Shown: one piece after another, positions 43,544 through 52,288 of the stretch | Numbering within the stretch: position 1 is the stretch's first letter | Layout of the letters: every line of letters starts with the position of its first letter | NCBI RefSeq assembly: GCF_023952475.1 | Contig: NZ_JALHRX010000027.1 | Span: 1-54,658 of the forward strand | Length of the DNA stretch: 54,658 bases | DNA from: Cupriavidus sp. WGlv3 | Lineage (GTDB): Bacteria > Pseudomonadota > Gammaproteobacteria > Burkholderiales > Burkholderiaceae | Direction: 5' to 3' | The notes under the pieces: generated by a model | Told to the model about the DNA's origin: nothing | The model's database searches: none | The model's input: the letters and a program-made list of their open reading frames with translations, nothing else | Translations under genes and position numbers: made by a program

Positions 43544-44578
43544 ATGGAAGATGCCGTGCCATTCAGCATCCTTGCCTCTGCGGCCACGCCACTGACGGAT
43601 CCACGCCGGCGCACGCTGCTGCGCGGCCTCATCGCAGTTGGCATGGGCGCCGCGGCCGCCCCGATGTACGCCGCCAACGGCTGGCCGGCGCGACCGATCC
43701 GGCTGGTGGTGCCGACACCGCCGGGCGGCGGCACCGACCTGTTCGCGCGCACGCTGGCGGCATCGCTGGGCCAGGCGCTGGGCCAGACCCTCGTGGTCGA
43801 CAACAAGCCGGGCGCGAACGGCATCATCGGCAACGATGCCGTGGCCAAGGCCAGCCCCGACGGCTACACGCTGCTGTTCACCTACGCCGCCGCGGTGGTG
43901 ATCAACCAGACCTTGCAGTCCAGGCTGCCGTATGACGGCCTGCGCGACCTGCAGCCAGTGGCGCAGATCGGCGCGGGCGGCAATTTCCTGGTGGTGACGC
44001 CGGACTTCCCGGCGCGCACGCTGAAGGCATTCGTCGAGCAGGTGCGCAAGCGCCCGGATGCGTACGACTACGGCTCGTGGGGCATCGGCTCGGGCGGGCA
44101 CCTGACCATGGCGGCGCTCGCCATGCAGACCGGCATCCGGCTGCGCCACGTGCCGTACAAGGGCGTGGCGCCAATCCTGGCCGACCTGCAGGGCGGCGTG
44201 ATCAAGGCGGCGTTCGTCGATACCTCGTCGTCGCTGCCGCTGATCCGCGCCGGCAAGCTGCGCGCGCTGGCCGTCAGCGGCACGCGCCGCGCCCCGGCCA
44301 CGCCCGAGGTGGCGACCATGACCGAGCAGGGCTATCCGTTCGACACCGACAGCTGGTATGGCCTGTTCGCACCCGCCGGCACCAGCGCCTCAATCGTGCA
44401 GCGGCTCAATGCCGAGGTAAGCCGGCTGCTGGCGGACGCGGCCATGCGCGAGCGCTTCCTGCAGCTGAACATGGGCATGGCGCCGCCGAAGACCCCGGAA
44501 CAGTTCGCGCAGACGGTGCGCGCGGATGTGGGGGTGTGGGGCAAGGTGATACGGGCCAACAATATCAGCGTCGACTGA
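43544..44578 (+). CDS. Bug family periplasmic solute-binding protein (right arm)
   Basis: The 344-residue Bug receptor has an N-terminal region with an Arg-rich segment before the hydrophobic stretch (DPRRRTLLRGLIAVGMG), suggesting a Tat-like or long Sec signal ending near Ala44. The core has WPARPIRLVVPTPPGGGTDLFART, LVVDNKPGANGIIGND and PDGYTLLFTYAAAVVINQ. SWGIGSGGHL (178-187) is shared with the Bug protein at 35456-36460, so the two are close paralogues. It lies 25 bp after the alkylsulfatase-like gene, and both follow the second operator-like motif. No membrane transport partners are in the window. Confidence 0.92.
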   Translation: MEDAVPFSILASAATPLTDPRRRTLLRGLIAVGMGAAAAPMYAANGWPARPIRLVVPTPPGGGTDLFARTLAASLGQALGQTLVVDNKPGANGIIGNDAVAKASPDGYTLLFTYAAAVVINQTLQSRLPYDGLRDLQPVAQIGAGGNFLVVTPDFPARTLKAFVEQVRKRPDAYDYGSWGIGSGGHLTMAALAMQTGIRLRHVPYKGVAPILADLQGGVIKAAFVDTSSSLPLIRAGKLRALAVSGTRRAPATPEVATMTEQGYPFDTDSWYGLFAPAGTSASIVQRLNAEVSRLLADAAMRERFLQLNMGMAPPKTPEQFAQTVRADVGVWGKVIRANNISVD

Positions 44579-44807
44579 AGCCGGGGACAAGCGCGAAGGC
44601 CGGCGCGCTGCCGTGAGGCGGCGGCGCCGCCAGCCAGTCGACTTCTTCCTATACCGATGTCGGAGCCTCACCGACAGCGCGCGCCCTACCCAGCCACTAG
44701 TATCGATTCAGAAAAACAGCACGCCCCACGAAGACCCGGTGCCGCAAGCGGCGCCCGGGCACGGCTGCGCGCTGCATGGAGACCGCAATAACAGAAGGAG
44801 GAGCGCC

Positions 44808-46823
44808 ATGGACCGCCGCCAGTTTCTCAAGTGGGGGAGTTTCCTGACCGTTACCGTTGCCACCGGCGGGCTCAGCGCCTGCGGCGGCGGCGATGACCCG
44901 GCGCCGGAACCGGATACCGGCAATCCCGAGAACTTCAATTTCGTGCACGGCGTGGCCTCGGGCGACCCGCGCCCCGACAGCGTGATCGTGTGGACGCGCG
45001 TGGAAGGCAGCAACGGCAGGCGCCCGGTGGTGGTGCGCCTGCAGGTGTCGACGCAGCAGGATTTCGCGCCGCCTACGCTGCTGGTCAACCAGCCGCTGAT
45101 GGCCCTGCCGGACTGGGACTACACCATCCGCAACAAGGTCACGGGCCTGAGCGCGGGTACGCGCTACTTCTACCGCTTCCTGCTGGGCAACCGCCCCAGC
45201 ACCACCGGCCGCACGCGCACGGCAGCCGCCGCGGGCACCCCGCTGGAACAGCTGCGCTTCGCCTTTGTCAGCTGCCAGGACTGGAATGCCAACCACTGGG
45301 CCGGCATGGAAGAGCTGGTGCAGCAGGACCTGGACTTTATCGTCCATGTCGGCGACTACATCTACGAAGCCGTCCCGGGCGGCTCGCGCGCCGGCAATGT
45401 CGAGGACCGCCACACCGTGCTGCAGCTGCCCAACGGCACCGCGCTGCCGGATGGCAGCGTCTACGCCACCACGCTGGACGACTACCGCTTCCTGTACCGC
45501 AGCTACCGCAGCGACGCACGCCTGCAGGCGCTGCACGCGGCGTTCCCGATGATCGCGATCTGGGACGACCACGAGTTCTCGGACAACTGCTGGCAGGACC
45601 GCCAGACCTACAACATCACCGACGACCAGACCCCGCGCACCGCGCGCCGGCGCGCCGCCAACCAGGCCTGGTTCGAGTTCATGCCGGCCGACGTGACCCT
45701 GGACCCGGACAATCCGTCGTTCCAGAACATCCAGATCTACCGCGCCTTCACCTTCGGCAATCTGGCCACGCTGCTGATGACCGACGAGCGCCTGTACCGC
45801 GCCGACCATATCATTCCCGAGGCCTCGGTCGGCCGCTCGATCGGCAGCCTGTATTTCGTGCCGACGGCAACGCTGGCGGCGGCCGAGGCGCAGAAGATCG
45901 CGGCCGCTGGCAACGCGCTGACGCCGGTGTCGATGCTGGGCGACACCCAGCGCGCCTGGTGGCAGGACCGCATCGGCGCCGACGCCACCACCTGGAAGCT
46001 GTGGGGCAACCAGCTGTCGCTGCTGCGCATGCAGGTCGACGTACCGCTGGCGGTGGCGCGGCTGATCGCGCGCGCGCTGGTGCTGGCCAACAACGCGCTG
46101 GCCTCGCTCGAGACCGCGATCGCCAATGCGCTCGCCGACGACCTGCGCGCGGCGCGCATCGCCGGCACCTATGCCAACCTGGCCTATATCGCGCTGCGCA
46201 ACGTGCTGGTGCAGGCCGGCATCGACAGTGCCACGTTCGACGCCAGCATCAAGCCGCTGATCGAAGCGCGGCTGCCGGCGGTGACGCTGCTCGAACGCTT
46301 TATCCTCAATGCCGACCAGTGGGACGGCTTCAACGCCGAGCGCAAGAACCTGATGGCGTTCCTGAAGACCAACGCCATCCGCAACGTGGTGGCGCTGAGC
46401 GGCGATATCCACGCCTTCTTCGGCGGACAGGTGATGGACGACTACGATGCCGCGGCACCGGTGCCGGTGATGGTGGACCTGGTCTCGGCCGGGCTGTCGA
46501 GCAACACGCTGCTCAGCTCCTTCCGCACCGTCGTTGATACCGACGCGGCCTTTGCCGCGCTGCGCGAGCTGATCTACAGCAACGTGGGCGGCACCATCGT
46601 CAATACCTTCGATGCCACCCTGCGCGCCTTCAACCCGTGGCTGCGGCATGCCGACACCAATGCCGAGGGCTATGCGCTGGTCACGCTGACGCCGCAGAAG
46701 CTGAGCTGCACCTTCCACACCATGAAGCCGCTCGCCGGCGGCACGGCGCCGGCGCTGCCGGCCACCGCCAGCACGCGCTTGCTGGAAGTTGCGGCAGGCA
46801 CACCCGATGTGACCGTGACCTAG
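44808..46823 (+). CDS. phoD: PhoD-like phosphatase, Tat-exported lipoprotein
   Basis: The 671-residue protein has a twin-arginine motif DRRQFLKWGSFL and a lipobox Leu-Ser-Ala-Cys25, so it is probably exported folded and lipid-anchored. The PhoD fold follows: FNFVHGVASGDPRPDSVIVWTRV, SCQDWNANHWAGME, LDFIVHVGDYIYE, IAIWDDHEFSDNCW and, near the end, VALSGDIHAFFGG. Between the WKLWGNQLSLLRMQV strand and the AVTLLERFI segment is an unusual helical Ala/Leu-rich insert (about residues 408-490). AGGAGG precedes ATG 44808. Phosphodiester or phosphomonoester hydrolysis for phosphate supply is likely. It converges with the dehydrogenase gene, sharing CTAG at 46820-46823. Confidence 0.9.
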   Translation: MDRRQFLKWGSFLTVTVATGGLSACGGGDDPAPEPDTGNPENFNFVHGVASGDPRPDSVIVWTRVEGSNGRRPVVVRLQVSTQQDFAPPTLLVNQPLMALPDWDYTIRNKVTGLSAGTRYFYRFLLGNRPSTTGRTRTAAAAGTPLEQLRFAFVSCQDWNANHWAGMEELVQQDLDFIVHVGDYIYEAVPGGSRAGNVEDRHTVLQLPNGTALPDGSVYATTLDDYRFLYRSYRSDARLQALHAAFPMIAIWDDHEFSDNCWQDRQTYNITDDQTPRTARRRAANQAWFEFMPADVTLDPDNPSFQNIQIYRAFTFGNLATLLMTDERLYRADHIIPEASVGRSIGSLYFVPTATLAAAEAQKIAAAGNALTPVSMLGDTQRAWWQDRIGADATTWKLWGNQLSLLRMQVDVPLAVARLIARALVLANNALASLETAIANALADDLRAARIAGTYANLAYIALRNVLVQAGIDSATFDASIKPLIEARLPAVTLLERFILNADQWDGFNAERKNLMAFLKTNAIRNVVALSGDIHAFFGGQVMDDYDAAAPVPVMVDLVSAGLSSNTLLSSFRTVVDTDAAFAALRELIYSNVGGTIVNTFDATLRAFNPWLRHADTNAEGYALVTLTPQKLSCTFHTMKPLAGGTAPALPATASTRLLEVAAGTPDVTVT

Positions 46824-47749
46824 TAGCCGGCCTGCCGGTCCACCAGGTTCAGCAGCGCGCGCCCGTCGCGCGCGCGCCGCAGGTTGTCGAGGCATTGGCG
46901 GGCCACCAGCGGGTACGAGGGATCGGCCGCGATATGCGGCGTGGCCTCGATGCGCGGATGGTTCCAGACCGGGTCGTCCGCTGCCGGCGGTTCCTTGGCG
47001 AACACGTCCAGCGCCGCACCGGCCAGGTGGCCTTCATCGATCAGCGCGACCAGGTCGGGCTCGACCACGTGTTCGCCCCGGCCGACGTTGATCAGGTAGG
47101 CGCCCCGGGGCAGGCGCGACAAGGTGCGCCGGTCGAGCAGCCCCTCGGTGCGCGGTGTCAGCGGCAGCGTGCAGACCAGGATGTCGCTCTGCTCAAGCAT
47201 GGCGTCCAGGCCGTCGTCGCCAGTGAAGTCCGTCACGCCCGGCAGGTGCTTGGCGGCGCGGCTCCAGCCGTTGACCGGATAGCCGATAGCGACGAACATG
47301 CGCGCCACCTCGCTGCCGATCTCTCCCAGCCCCAGCACGCCCACGCGGCACTGCGCGGCATCGCGCCCCGCATGGCGCTGCCATTCGCCGCGGCGCTGCT
47401 GCTCGGCGTAGAGGCCGAGCGCGCGGGTATGGCGCAGCGCCATCGCCAGCACGAAGCGGGCGATGCCGGCCTGCTGGCCAGGATCGACGATGCGCGTCAC
47501 CGGGATGTGCGCGGGCAGGTCGGGCGCGGCCAGCAGCTTGTCGACGCCGGCGGTGGCGGCGCATACCAGCCGCAGGTTGGGATAGGTCGGCACCACGCCG
47601 GGCTTCAGGCCCCACGCGATGATGGCCTCGACCTGTTCCGCGACGGCGGCCTCGCGGCCGTTCCATACGGTGATGTCGGGCGCCGCCTCGCGCAGCAGCG
47701 CGGTGATGGGAACCGCCATGAACGACGGCAGGTGGACGAGGATGGCCAT
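46820..47749 (-). CDS. D-2-hydroxyacid dehydrogenase (GhrA-like)
   Basis: The 309-residue NAD(P)-dependent D-isomer-specific 2-hydroxyacid dehydrogenase has the cofactor motif GVLGLGEIGSEVARMF (about 143-158) and LPRGAYLINVGRGEHVVE with the catalytic Arg. A Glu lies in the loop after ALDVFAKEPPA, and the catalytic His is in RIEATPHIAADPSYP near the end. It resembles glyoxylate/hydroxypyruvate reductase A. ATG 47749 is 2 bp from the stop of the upstream class II aldolase-like gene, so the two form an operon; together they could handle a hydroxyacid and its keto product. Confidence 0.92.
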   Translation of the reverse strand: MAILVHLPSFMAVPITALLREAAPDITVWNGREAAVAEQVEAIIAWGLKPGVVPTYPNLRLVCAATAGVDKLLAAPDLPAHIPVTRIVDPGQQAGIARFVLAMALRHTRALGLYAEQQRRGEWQRHAGRDAAQCRVGVLGLGEIGSEVARMFVAIGYPVNGWSRAAKHLPGVTDFTGDDGLDAMLEQSDILVCTLPLTPRTEGLLDRRTLSRLPRGAYLINVGRGEHVVEPDLVALIDEGHLAGAALDVFAKEPPAADDPVWNHPRIEATPHIAADPSYPLVARQCLDNLRRARDGRALLNLVDRQAGY

Positions 47750-47751
47750 GG

Positions 47752-48534
47752 TCAGTTGCGGTAGTCGGGGTTGATGCGGTCGAGGCGGCGCAGCAGGCCG
47801 GGCCAGGCCAGGTTGGAACCCTTGCCCTTGGTGGCCTGGCGCGCCTGCTGGCCCATGTTGGCGCTGGCGGATTCCGGCACCCGCGTCAGCGCCGTGCCGC
47901 CGCTTTGCGCCAGGATCTGGATGCGGCACGCCGACTCCAGCGTGTACATGGTCAGGAACGCATCCGCCACCGTGCGCCCGCAGGTAAGCAGGCCGTGGTT
48001 GCGCAGGATCATCTGCTTGCAGCGGCCCAGGTCGGCCACCAGCCGCGCCTTTTCGTCCTCGCGCAGTGCCACGCCCTCATAGTCGTGATAGGCCAGCCCG
48101 GTCAGCGCGAACATCGCCTGCTGCGAGATCGGCAGCAGCGCGTCCTGCTGCGCGGACACGGCGACTCCGTGCGCGGTATGCGTGTGCATCACGCAGCCGA
48201 CTTCGGGGCGGGCCTCGTGCACGGCGCTGTGGATGATGAAGCCGGCCGGGTTGACGTCATACGGCGTGTCGAGCACGGGCTCGCCGTGGTGGTCCACCTT
48301 GACCAGGCTCGAGGCCGTGATCTCGTCGAACATCATGCCGTACGGGTTGATCAGGAACTGGTCCGGCGCATCCGGCACGCGCGCCGAGATATGCGTGAAG
48401 ATCAGGTCGTCCCAGCCGAAGTGGGCCACCAGCCGGTACGCGGCCGCCAGGTCCACGCGCATCTGCCATTCGGCGTCGGAGACGCGGTCTTTTACTGGGT
48501 CTATTGCGGCTTCGACAAGCTGGACTTGCGCCAT
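47752..48534 (-). CDS. Class II aldolase/adducin family protein
   Basis: The 260-residue protein has the family Zn-site pattern: CVMHTHTAHGVAVSAQQ, a later His in GLAYHDYEG, and RNHGLLTCGRTVADAF. The N-terminal part has HFGWDDLIFTHISARVP and FLINPYGMMFDEITASSLVKVD. Class II aldolase/adducin enzymes include L-fuculose-phosphate aldolase and decarboxylases, and many soil members have unknown substrates. It opens a two-gene operon with the D-2-hydroxyacid dehydrogenase and is divergent from a Crp/Fnr regulator. GGAGG precedes ATG 48534. Confidence 0.9.
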   Translation of the reverse strand: MAQVQLVEAAIDPVKDRVSDAEWQMRVDLAAAYRLVAHFGWDDLIFTHISARVPDAPDQFLINPYGMMFDEITASSLVKVDHHGEPVLDTPYDVNPAGFIIHSAVHEARPEVGCVMHTHTAHGVAVSAQQDALLPISQQAMFALTGLAYHDYEGVALREDEKARLVADLGRCKQMILRNHGLLTCGRTVADAFLTMYTLESACRIQILAQSGGTALTRVPESASANMGQQARQATKGKGSNLAWPGLLRRLDRINPDYRN

Positions 48535-48578
48535 GTGCGGCCTCCCGGGGGCATGTGAGTGAGTCATTGAACCGCTGC

Positions 48579-48623
48579 ATTGTCCCGGCGCCCCGGCCCA
48601 AAGTCTGTTAAGTATTGGACAAT
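48579..48623. promoter_or_regulatory. Inverted repeat between aldolase and Crp/Fnr genes
   Basis: ATTGTCC (48579-48585) and GGACAAT (48617-48623) lie 31 bp apart in the 113-bp divergent region. The spacing is longer than a usual Crp/Fnr box, so it may be two half-sites or a coincidence. Confidence 0.4.
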
Positions 48624-48647
48624 CTCGGCTCCGGCAAGGAGGGCGAT

Positions 48648-49364
48648 GTGGGGCGTCAGGTGAAGGGTAAGGTGAAGCATGCGTCGAAAGCGGACGAACC
48701 CGTGCGCGCGCTGCCGCGCAGCGTGCTGGCCAGCGGCTGGCTGCGCAACGCGCCGCCGCGCGTGCTGGATGCCGTGGCGCAGGCCGCACGCCGCCAGCGC
48801 TTTGGCGACGGCGCGATGATCTTTGCGCGCGGCGACCCGCCCACGTATTTCTGCATGGTGGTGTCCGGGCGCGTGCGCATGAGCCGGGTCAGCAGCGGCG
48901 GGCGCGAGTCGGTGTACTCGGTGATCGGGCGCGGACGCTGGTTTGGCGAGATCTCGCTGCTCGACGGCAAGCCGCGCACGCACGACGCCTTCGCCGTCGG
49001 CAACACCGAGCTGCTGGTGCTGGGCCAGCGCGATTTCCACCGCATCCTGGCGACGCATCCAGAAGGCATGCAGCTGATCGTGCAGCAGATCTGCGCACGC
49101 CTGCGGGTAGCCTTCGACCATGCGCAAAGCGCGGCGCAGGCCCCGGTCGACGCGCGCATGGCGGCGCGCCTGCTGGAGCTGGCCGACCGCACCGACCATG
49201 TGGTGCGCATCAGCGCGGAAGAGCTGGGCGACATGGTCAGCCGCTCGCGCCAGACCGTCGCCAAGACGCTGCAGGCATGGCAGGACGCCGGGCTGATCCG
49301 CCGCGCCTACCGCCAGATCGAACTGCTGGACCCGGCCGCGCTGAAGCGCCTTGCCAGGCGATGA
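48648..49364 (+). CDS. Crp/Fnr family transcriptional regulator
   Basis: The 238-residue protein has a cyclic-nucleotide-binding-like beta-roll (about 35-140; RFGDGAMIFARGDPPTYFCMVVSGRVRM, GRGRWFGEISLLDGKPRTHDAFA). A long dimer helix and a winged helix-turn-helix follow (ISAEELGDMVSRSRQTVAKTLQAWQDAGLIRR). There is no Fnr cysteine cluster, so oxygen sensing by iron-sulfur is unlikely. GTG 48648 has AAGGAGG 5 bases upstream and is preferred over TTG 48615 eleven codons earlier. It is divergent from the aldolase-dehydrogenase pair. Confidence 0.85.
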   Translation: MGRQVKGKVKHASKADEPVRALPRSVLASGWLRNAPPRVLDAVAQAARRQRFGDGAMIFARGDPPTYFCMVVSGRVRMSRVSSGGRESVYSVIGRGRWFGEISLLDGKPRTHDAFAVGNTELLVLGQRDFHRILATHPEGMQLIVQQICARLRVAFDHAQSAAQAPVDARMAARLLELADRTDHVVRISAEELGDMVSRSRQTVAKTLQAWQDAGLIRRAYRQIELLDPAALKRLARR

Positions 49365-49517
49365 CGCCGCGCACAGCCACCCGCGTGCGCAAATAACCTG
49401 CCTTGGCCGCGATGGCAAGACTGGTTAACGACCGTTGCAAAAACAAACAGAATGTCAGGTGCCCCGGCGCTACAGTGGCCATTCCCTTGCCTGTAGGCGT
49501 TTCTAGGAGGTACACGA

Positions 49518-49928
49518 ATGAAGCAACATCTGGCGAAATCCCTGGTCATGGCTGGCGCGATGATCGCGTCCTATCCGCTGTTCGCGCAGCAGGCCCAGCC
49601 GCTGCAGCCGAGTCAGCCGATGCCGATGACGCAGCCGATGCAGCCGATGCCGTCCACCCCGCCGACGCAATCCGCGCAGCCGATGCAGGCGATGCCCGCG
49701 GCGCCGTCGGCCGCTTCGGCCCAGATGGCTCCGGTGGCCCCGGGCGCCGCTGGCAGCTATGCGCAGGCCCCCGTGCCGCCAGCCCAGCCCGGCATGGCGC
49801 CGGTGCCCGCCGATCCGTCGCTGCCAGGCGGCACGGTGTCGGCGGTGGACCCCGCCAGCATGAGCCTGGCGCCCGATGCGCTCGGCACGCGCATGGGCCA
49901 GCGCAGCGCCTTCCTCGACGGCGCCTGA
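49518..49928 (+). CDS. Met/Pro/Gln-rich secreted protein
   Basis: The 136-residue protein starts with a Sec signal peptide (MKQHLAKSLVMAGAMIASYP, cleavage near FAQQA). Its mature part is low-complexity and rich in Pro, Gln, Met, Ala and Ser. Repeated QPM and QAM units lie between about residues 28 and 62, followed by Pro/Ala-rich sequence. There is no cysteine, no hydrophobic core and no recognisable fold, so it is probably disordered in the periplasm or outside. A strong AGGAGGT precedes ATG 49518. Multiple Met-Pro units could bind Cu(I) or Ag(I), but that is speculation. Unknown function. Confidence 0.7.
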   Translation: MKQHLAKSLVMAGAMIASYPLFAQQAQPLQPSQPMPMTQPMQPMPSTPPTQSAQPMQAMPAAPSAASAQMAPVAPGAAGSYAQAPVPPAQPGMAPVPADPSLPGGTVSAVDPASMSLAPDALGTRMGQRSAFLDGA

Positions 49929-50016
49929 GCGCCGGCCGGCGTGGGCCCGCGGCGCGCGGGCCGCGCGCCACGCCTCCCCTCATCACGACACACGTAACAA
50001 GCGGGCGCGCCCCGCT

Positions 50017-50913
50017 TCAGTCTTGCCCGGCAGCCGCGCCCTGCTGCTGCAGCCATTCCAGGAAGGCGCGCAGGTGCAGCGGCTTGTCGGCATCGCGCGG
50101 CACCAGCGCATGGTAGGTGTTGCCCGGCGCGCGGATCGCGCCGAACGGCGTGGCGATGCGCCCGCTGGCGCGATCCGCCTCCAGCGTGGGAAAGGTGCCG
50201 ATGGCAAACCCCAGGCTGTCCGCCACCGCCTGCAGCGTGACAAAGAAATGGTCGAAGCGCAGCGTGCGCACCGGCAGCAGCGACGCATGGCCGGCCTGCT
50301 GCAGCCATGACTCCCAACTGCCCGGCCGCGTTTCCGTATAGAGGAACACGCCCTCCACCAGGTCCTCCACCCCTTGCAGCGGCAGTTGCCGCAACAGCGC
50401 CGGGCTGGCGATCACGGTCTGGTATTCGGCAAACACCGGCATCGACTCGAACTGCTCGCCGCGCTCCAGCGTGCGCCGTATCGCCACGTCGAAGGTGCCG
50501 TTGAAGCCGGCCTCATTGCTGAAGGCGGTCGAGACCCGCACGTCGACCTCCGGCTGCAGGCGCCGGAAATCATCCAGCCGTGGGATCAGCCAGCGCATGG
50601 CAAAGGTGGCCGGCGCGTTGACGCGCACCACCTTGCGCGTGGCAATGCGGCCATAGCGCTCGGACGCCGCGCTGATCTGGTCGAACGCCGTGCTGATCTC
50701 GCGCGCGAACGCCTGCGCGTGCACGGTCGGCACCATGCGCTGGCCCTGGCGGATAAACAGCGGCTGCCCCAGCCATTGCTCCAGGATCTCGATCTGCCGG
50801 CTGACCGCGCCATGGGTCAGGTGCAGCTCGCGCGCCGCGGCCGAATAGCTGCCGGCGCGGGCGGCTACCTCAAAGATGCGCAAGGCGTTGAGCGGGGGCA
50901 GCTTGTGCGGCAT
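50017..50913 (-). CDS. GcvA-like LysR family regulator
   Basis: The 298-residue LysR protein of the GcvA/AmpR-like branch starts LPPLNALRIFEVAARAGSYSAAARELHLTHGAVSRQIEILE, with a characteristic HGAVSRQI recognition helix. The effector domain (about 90-298) has VDVRVSTAFSNEAGFNGTFDVAIRRT. It is divergent from the phosphonoacetate hydrolase gene, with a perfect palindrome between them. In known organisms phosphonoacetate hydrolase genes are controlled by a LysR protein, PhnR, so this is probably its counterpart (inference). ATG 50913 is the conserved start. Confidence 0.9.
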   Translation of the reverse strand: MPHKLPPLNALRIFEVAARAGSYSAAARELHLTHGAVSRQIEILEQWLGQPLFIRQGQRMVPTVHAQAFAREISTAFDQISAASERYGRIATRKVVRVNAPATFAMRWLIPRLDDFRRLQPEVDVRVSTAFSNEAGFNGTFDVAIRRTLERGEQFESMPVFAEYQTVIASPALLRQLPLQGVEDLVEGVFLYTETRPGSWESWLQQAGHASLLPVRTLRFDHFFVTLQAVADSLGFAIGTFPTLEADRASGRIATPFGAIRAPGNTYHALVPRDADKPLHLRAFLEWLQQQGAAAGQD

Positions 50914-50941
50914 TGTGAGATTTCCTGACAGAATCTGGAAA

Positions 50942-50965
50942 ATAAACTCGATTGTGAGAGTTTAT
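50942..50965. promoter_or_regulatory. Palindromic operator of phosphonoacetate hydrolase region
   Basis: A perfect 8-bp inverted repeat, ATAAACTC (50942-50949) and GAGTTTAT (50958-50965), is separated by GATTGTGA. It lies 29 bp upstream of the LysR gene start and 60 bp upstream of the hydrolase start, in an AT-rich divergent region. It is the best LysR box candidate in the window. Confidence 0.7.
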
Positions 50966-51025
50966 CGTCTAACTTAGCATCGGTCTCAGGCAAAACCTTT
51001 CGCCAATTCCGCCCAAAGAGACCCC

Positions 51026-52246
51026 ATGAGCACCCAGATCCAGGCCAACGGCCATACCTACCAGCTGCCCGCGCGCCCCACCGTCATCGTCTGCATCGAC
51101 GGCTGCGAGCAGGAATACATCAACCTCGCGGTGCAGGCCGGCGCCACGCCGTTCTTCGCCAGCCTGGCCCGGCGCGGCACCGTGCTGACGGGCGACTGCG
51201 TGGTGCCGTCGTTCACCAACCCCAACAACCTGTCGATCGTGACCGGCGTGCCGCCGTCGGTGCATGGCATCTGCGGCAACTTCTTCTACGACACCGAAGC
51301 CGGCGCCGAGGTGCTGATGAACGATGCCCGCTACTTGCGCGCGCCCACCGTGCTGGCCGCCGCGGCACACGGCGGCGCAAAGGTCGCCGTGGTCACCGCC
51401 AAGGACAAGCTGCGCGCACTGCTGGGCCACGGCCTGCAGGGCATCTGCTTCTCGGCGGAGAAAGCCGACCAGGCCACCCTCGCGGAAAACGGCATCGACG
51501 ATGTGCTGCGCAAGGTCGGCATGCCCCTGCCGTCCGTCTACAGCGCGGACCTGTCCGAGTTCGTGTTTGCCGCCGGCGTGGCGCTGCTCGAAACCGAGCG
51601 GCCGGACCTGATGTACCTGTCCACCACCGACTACATCCAGCACAAGCATGCCCCCGGCACGGCCGGCGCCAATGCCTTTTACGCGATGATGGACAGCTAC
51701 CTGCAGCGCCTCGACGCGCTGGGCGCGGTCATCGGCGTGACCGCCGACCATGGCATGAACGCCAAGACCGATTCGCTCGGCAAGGCCAACATCCTGTTCC
51801 TGCAGCAGGTGCTGGACCAGCACTTCGGCACCGATGCCACCCGCGTGCTGCTGCCGATCACCGACCCCTACGTCGCCCACCACGGCGCGCTGGGTTCCTA
51901 TGCGACTGTGTACCTGCCTGCCGGCACCGACCAGCGCGCCGTGTATGACGCCATCGCCGCACTGCCCGGCATCGAACTGGTGCTGGACAAGCGCGCCGCC
52001 AGCGAGCGCTTCGAACTGCCGCCCGACCGCATCGGCGACCTGGTGGTGGTCAGCGAGCGGCTGACGGTGCTGGGCACCACACCGGCGCGCCACGACCTGA
52101 GCGGCCTCGATGCGCCGCTGCGCTCGCACGGCGGTCTGTCCGAGCAGAAGGTGCCGCTGCTGTTCAACCGCAAGGTCAGCGTGCCGGCCGGCCAGCGCCT
52201 GCGCAACTTCGACATCCTGCGGCTGGCACTGAACCACGCCGACTGA
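51026..52246 (+). CDS. phnA: Phosphonoacetate hydrolase
   Basis: The 406-residue alkaline phosphatase superfamily enzyme cleaves phosphonoacetate to acetate and phosphate. Ligands and nucleophile are visible: Asp25 in VIVCIDGCEQEYI, Thr64 in VVPSFTNPNNLSIVTG, Asp and His in YLSTTDYIQHKHAPG, Asp-His in VTADHGMNAK and His in LRSHGGLSEQKVPLLF. The sequence YLSTTDYIQHKHAPGT is distinctive of PhnA. It is probably cytoplasmic, with no signal peptide. A divergent LysR gene and a downstream Na/Pi-like carrier 42 bp after the stop frame it. No phosphonate transporter is visible nearby. Confidence 0.92.
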   Translation: MSTQIQANGHTYQLPARPTVIVCIDGCEQEYINLAVQAGATPFFASLARRGTVLTGDCVVPSFTNPNNLSIVTGVPPSVHGICGNFFYDTEAGAEVLMNDARYLRAPTVLAAAAHGGAKVAVVTAKDKLRALLGHGLQGICFSAEKADQATLAENGIDDVLRKVGMPLPSVYSADLSEFVFAAGVALLETERPDLMYLSTTDYIQHKHAPGTAGANAFYAMMDSYLQRLDALGAVIGVTADHGMNAKTDSLGKANILFLQQVLDQHFGTDATRVLLPITDPYVAHHGALGSYATVYLPAGTDQRAVYDAIAALPGIELVLDKRAASERFELPPDRIGDLVVVSERLTVLGTTPARHDLSGLDAPLRSHGGLSEQKVPLLFNRKVSVPAGQRLRNFDILRLALNHAD

Positions 52247-52288
52247 AGTAGCCAGGCCGGCCACGGCCGGCCACACACGCGAGGCGCC

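Noticed and set aside
41020..43848. A 942-codon open frame on the minus strand
   Set aside because: It is antisense to the LysR and alkylsulfatase-like genes, with low-complexity composition and no domain.
44697..46895. A 732-codon open frame on the minus strand
   Set aside because: It is antisense to the PhoD-like gene, which has clear catalytic motifs on the other strand.
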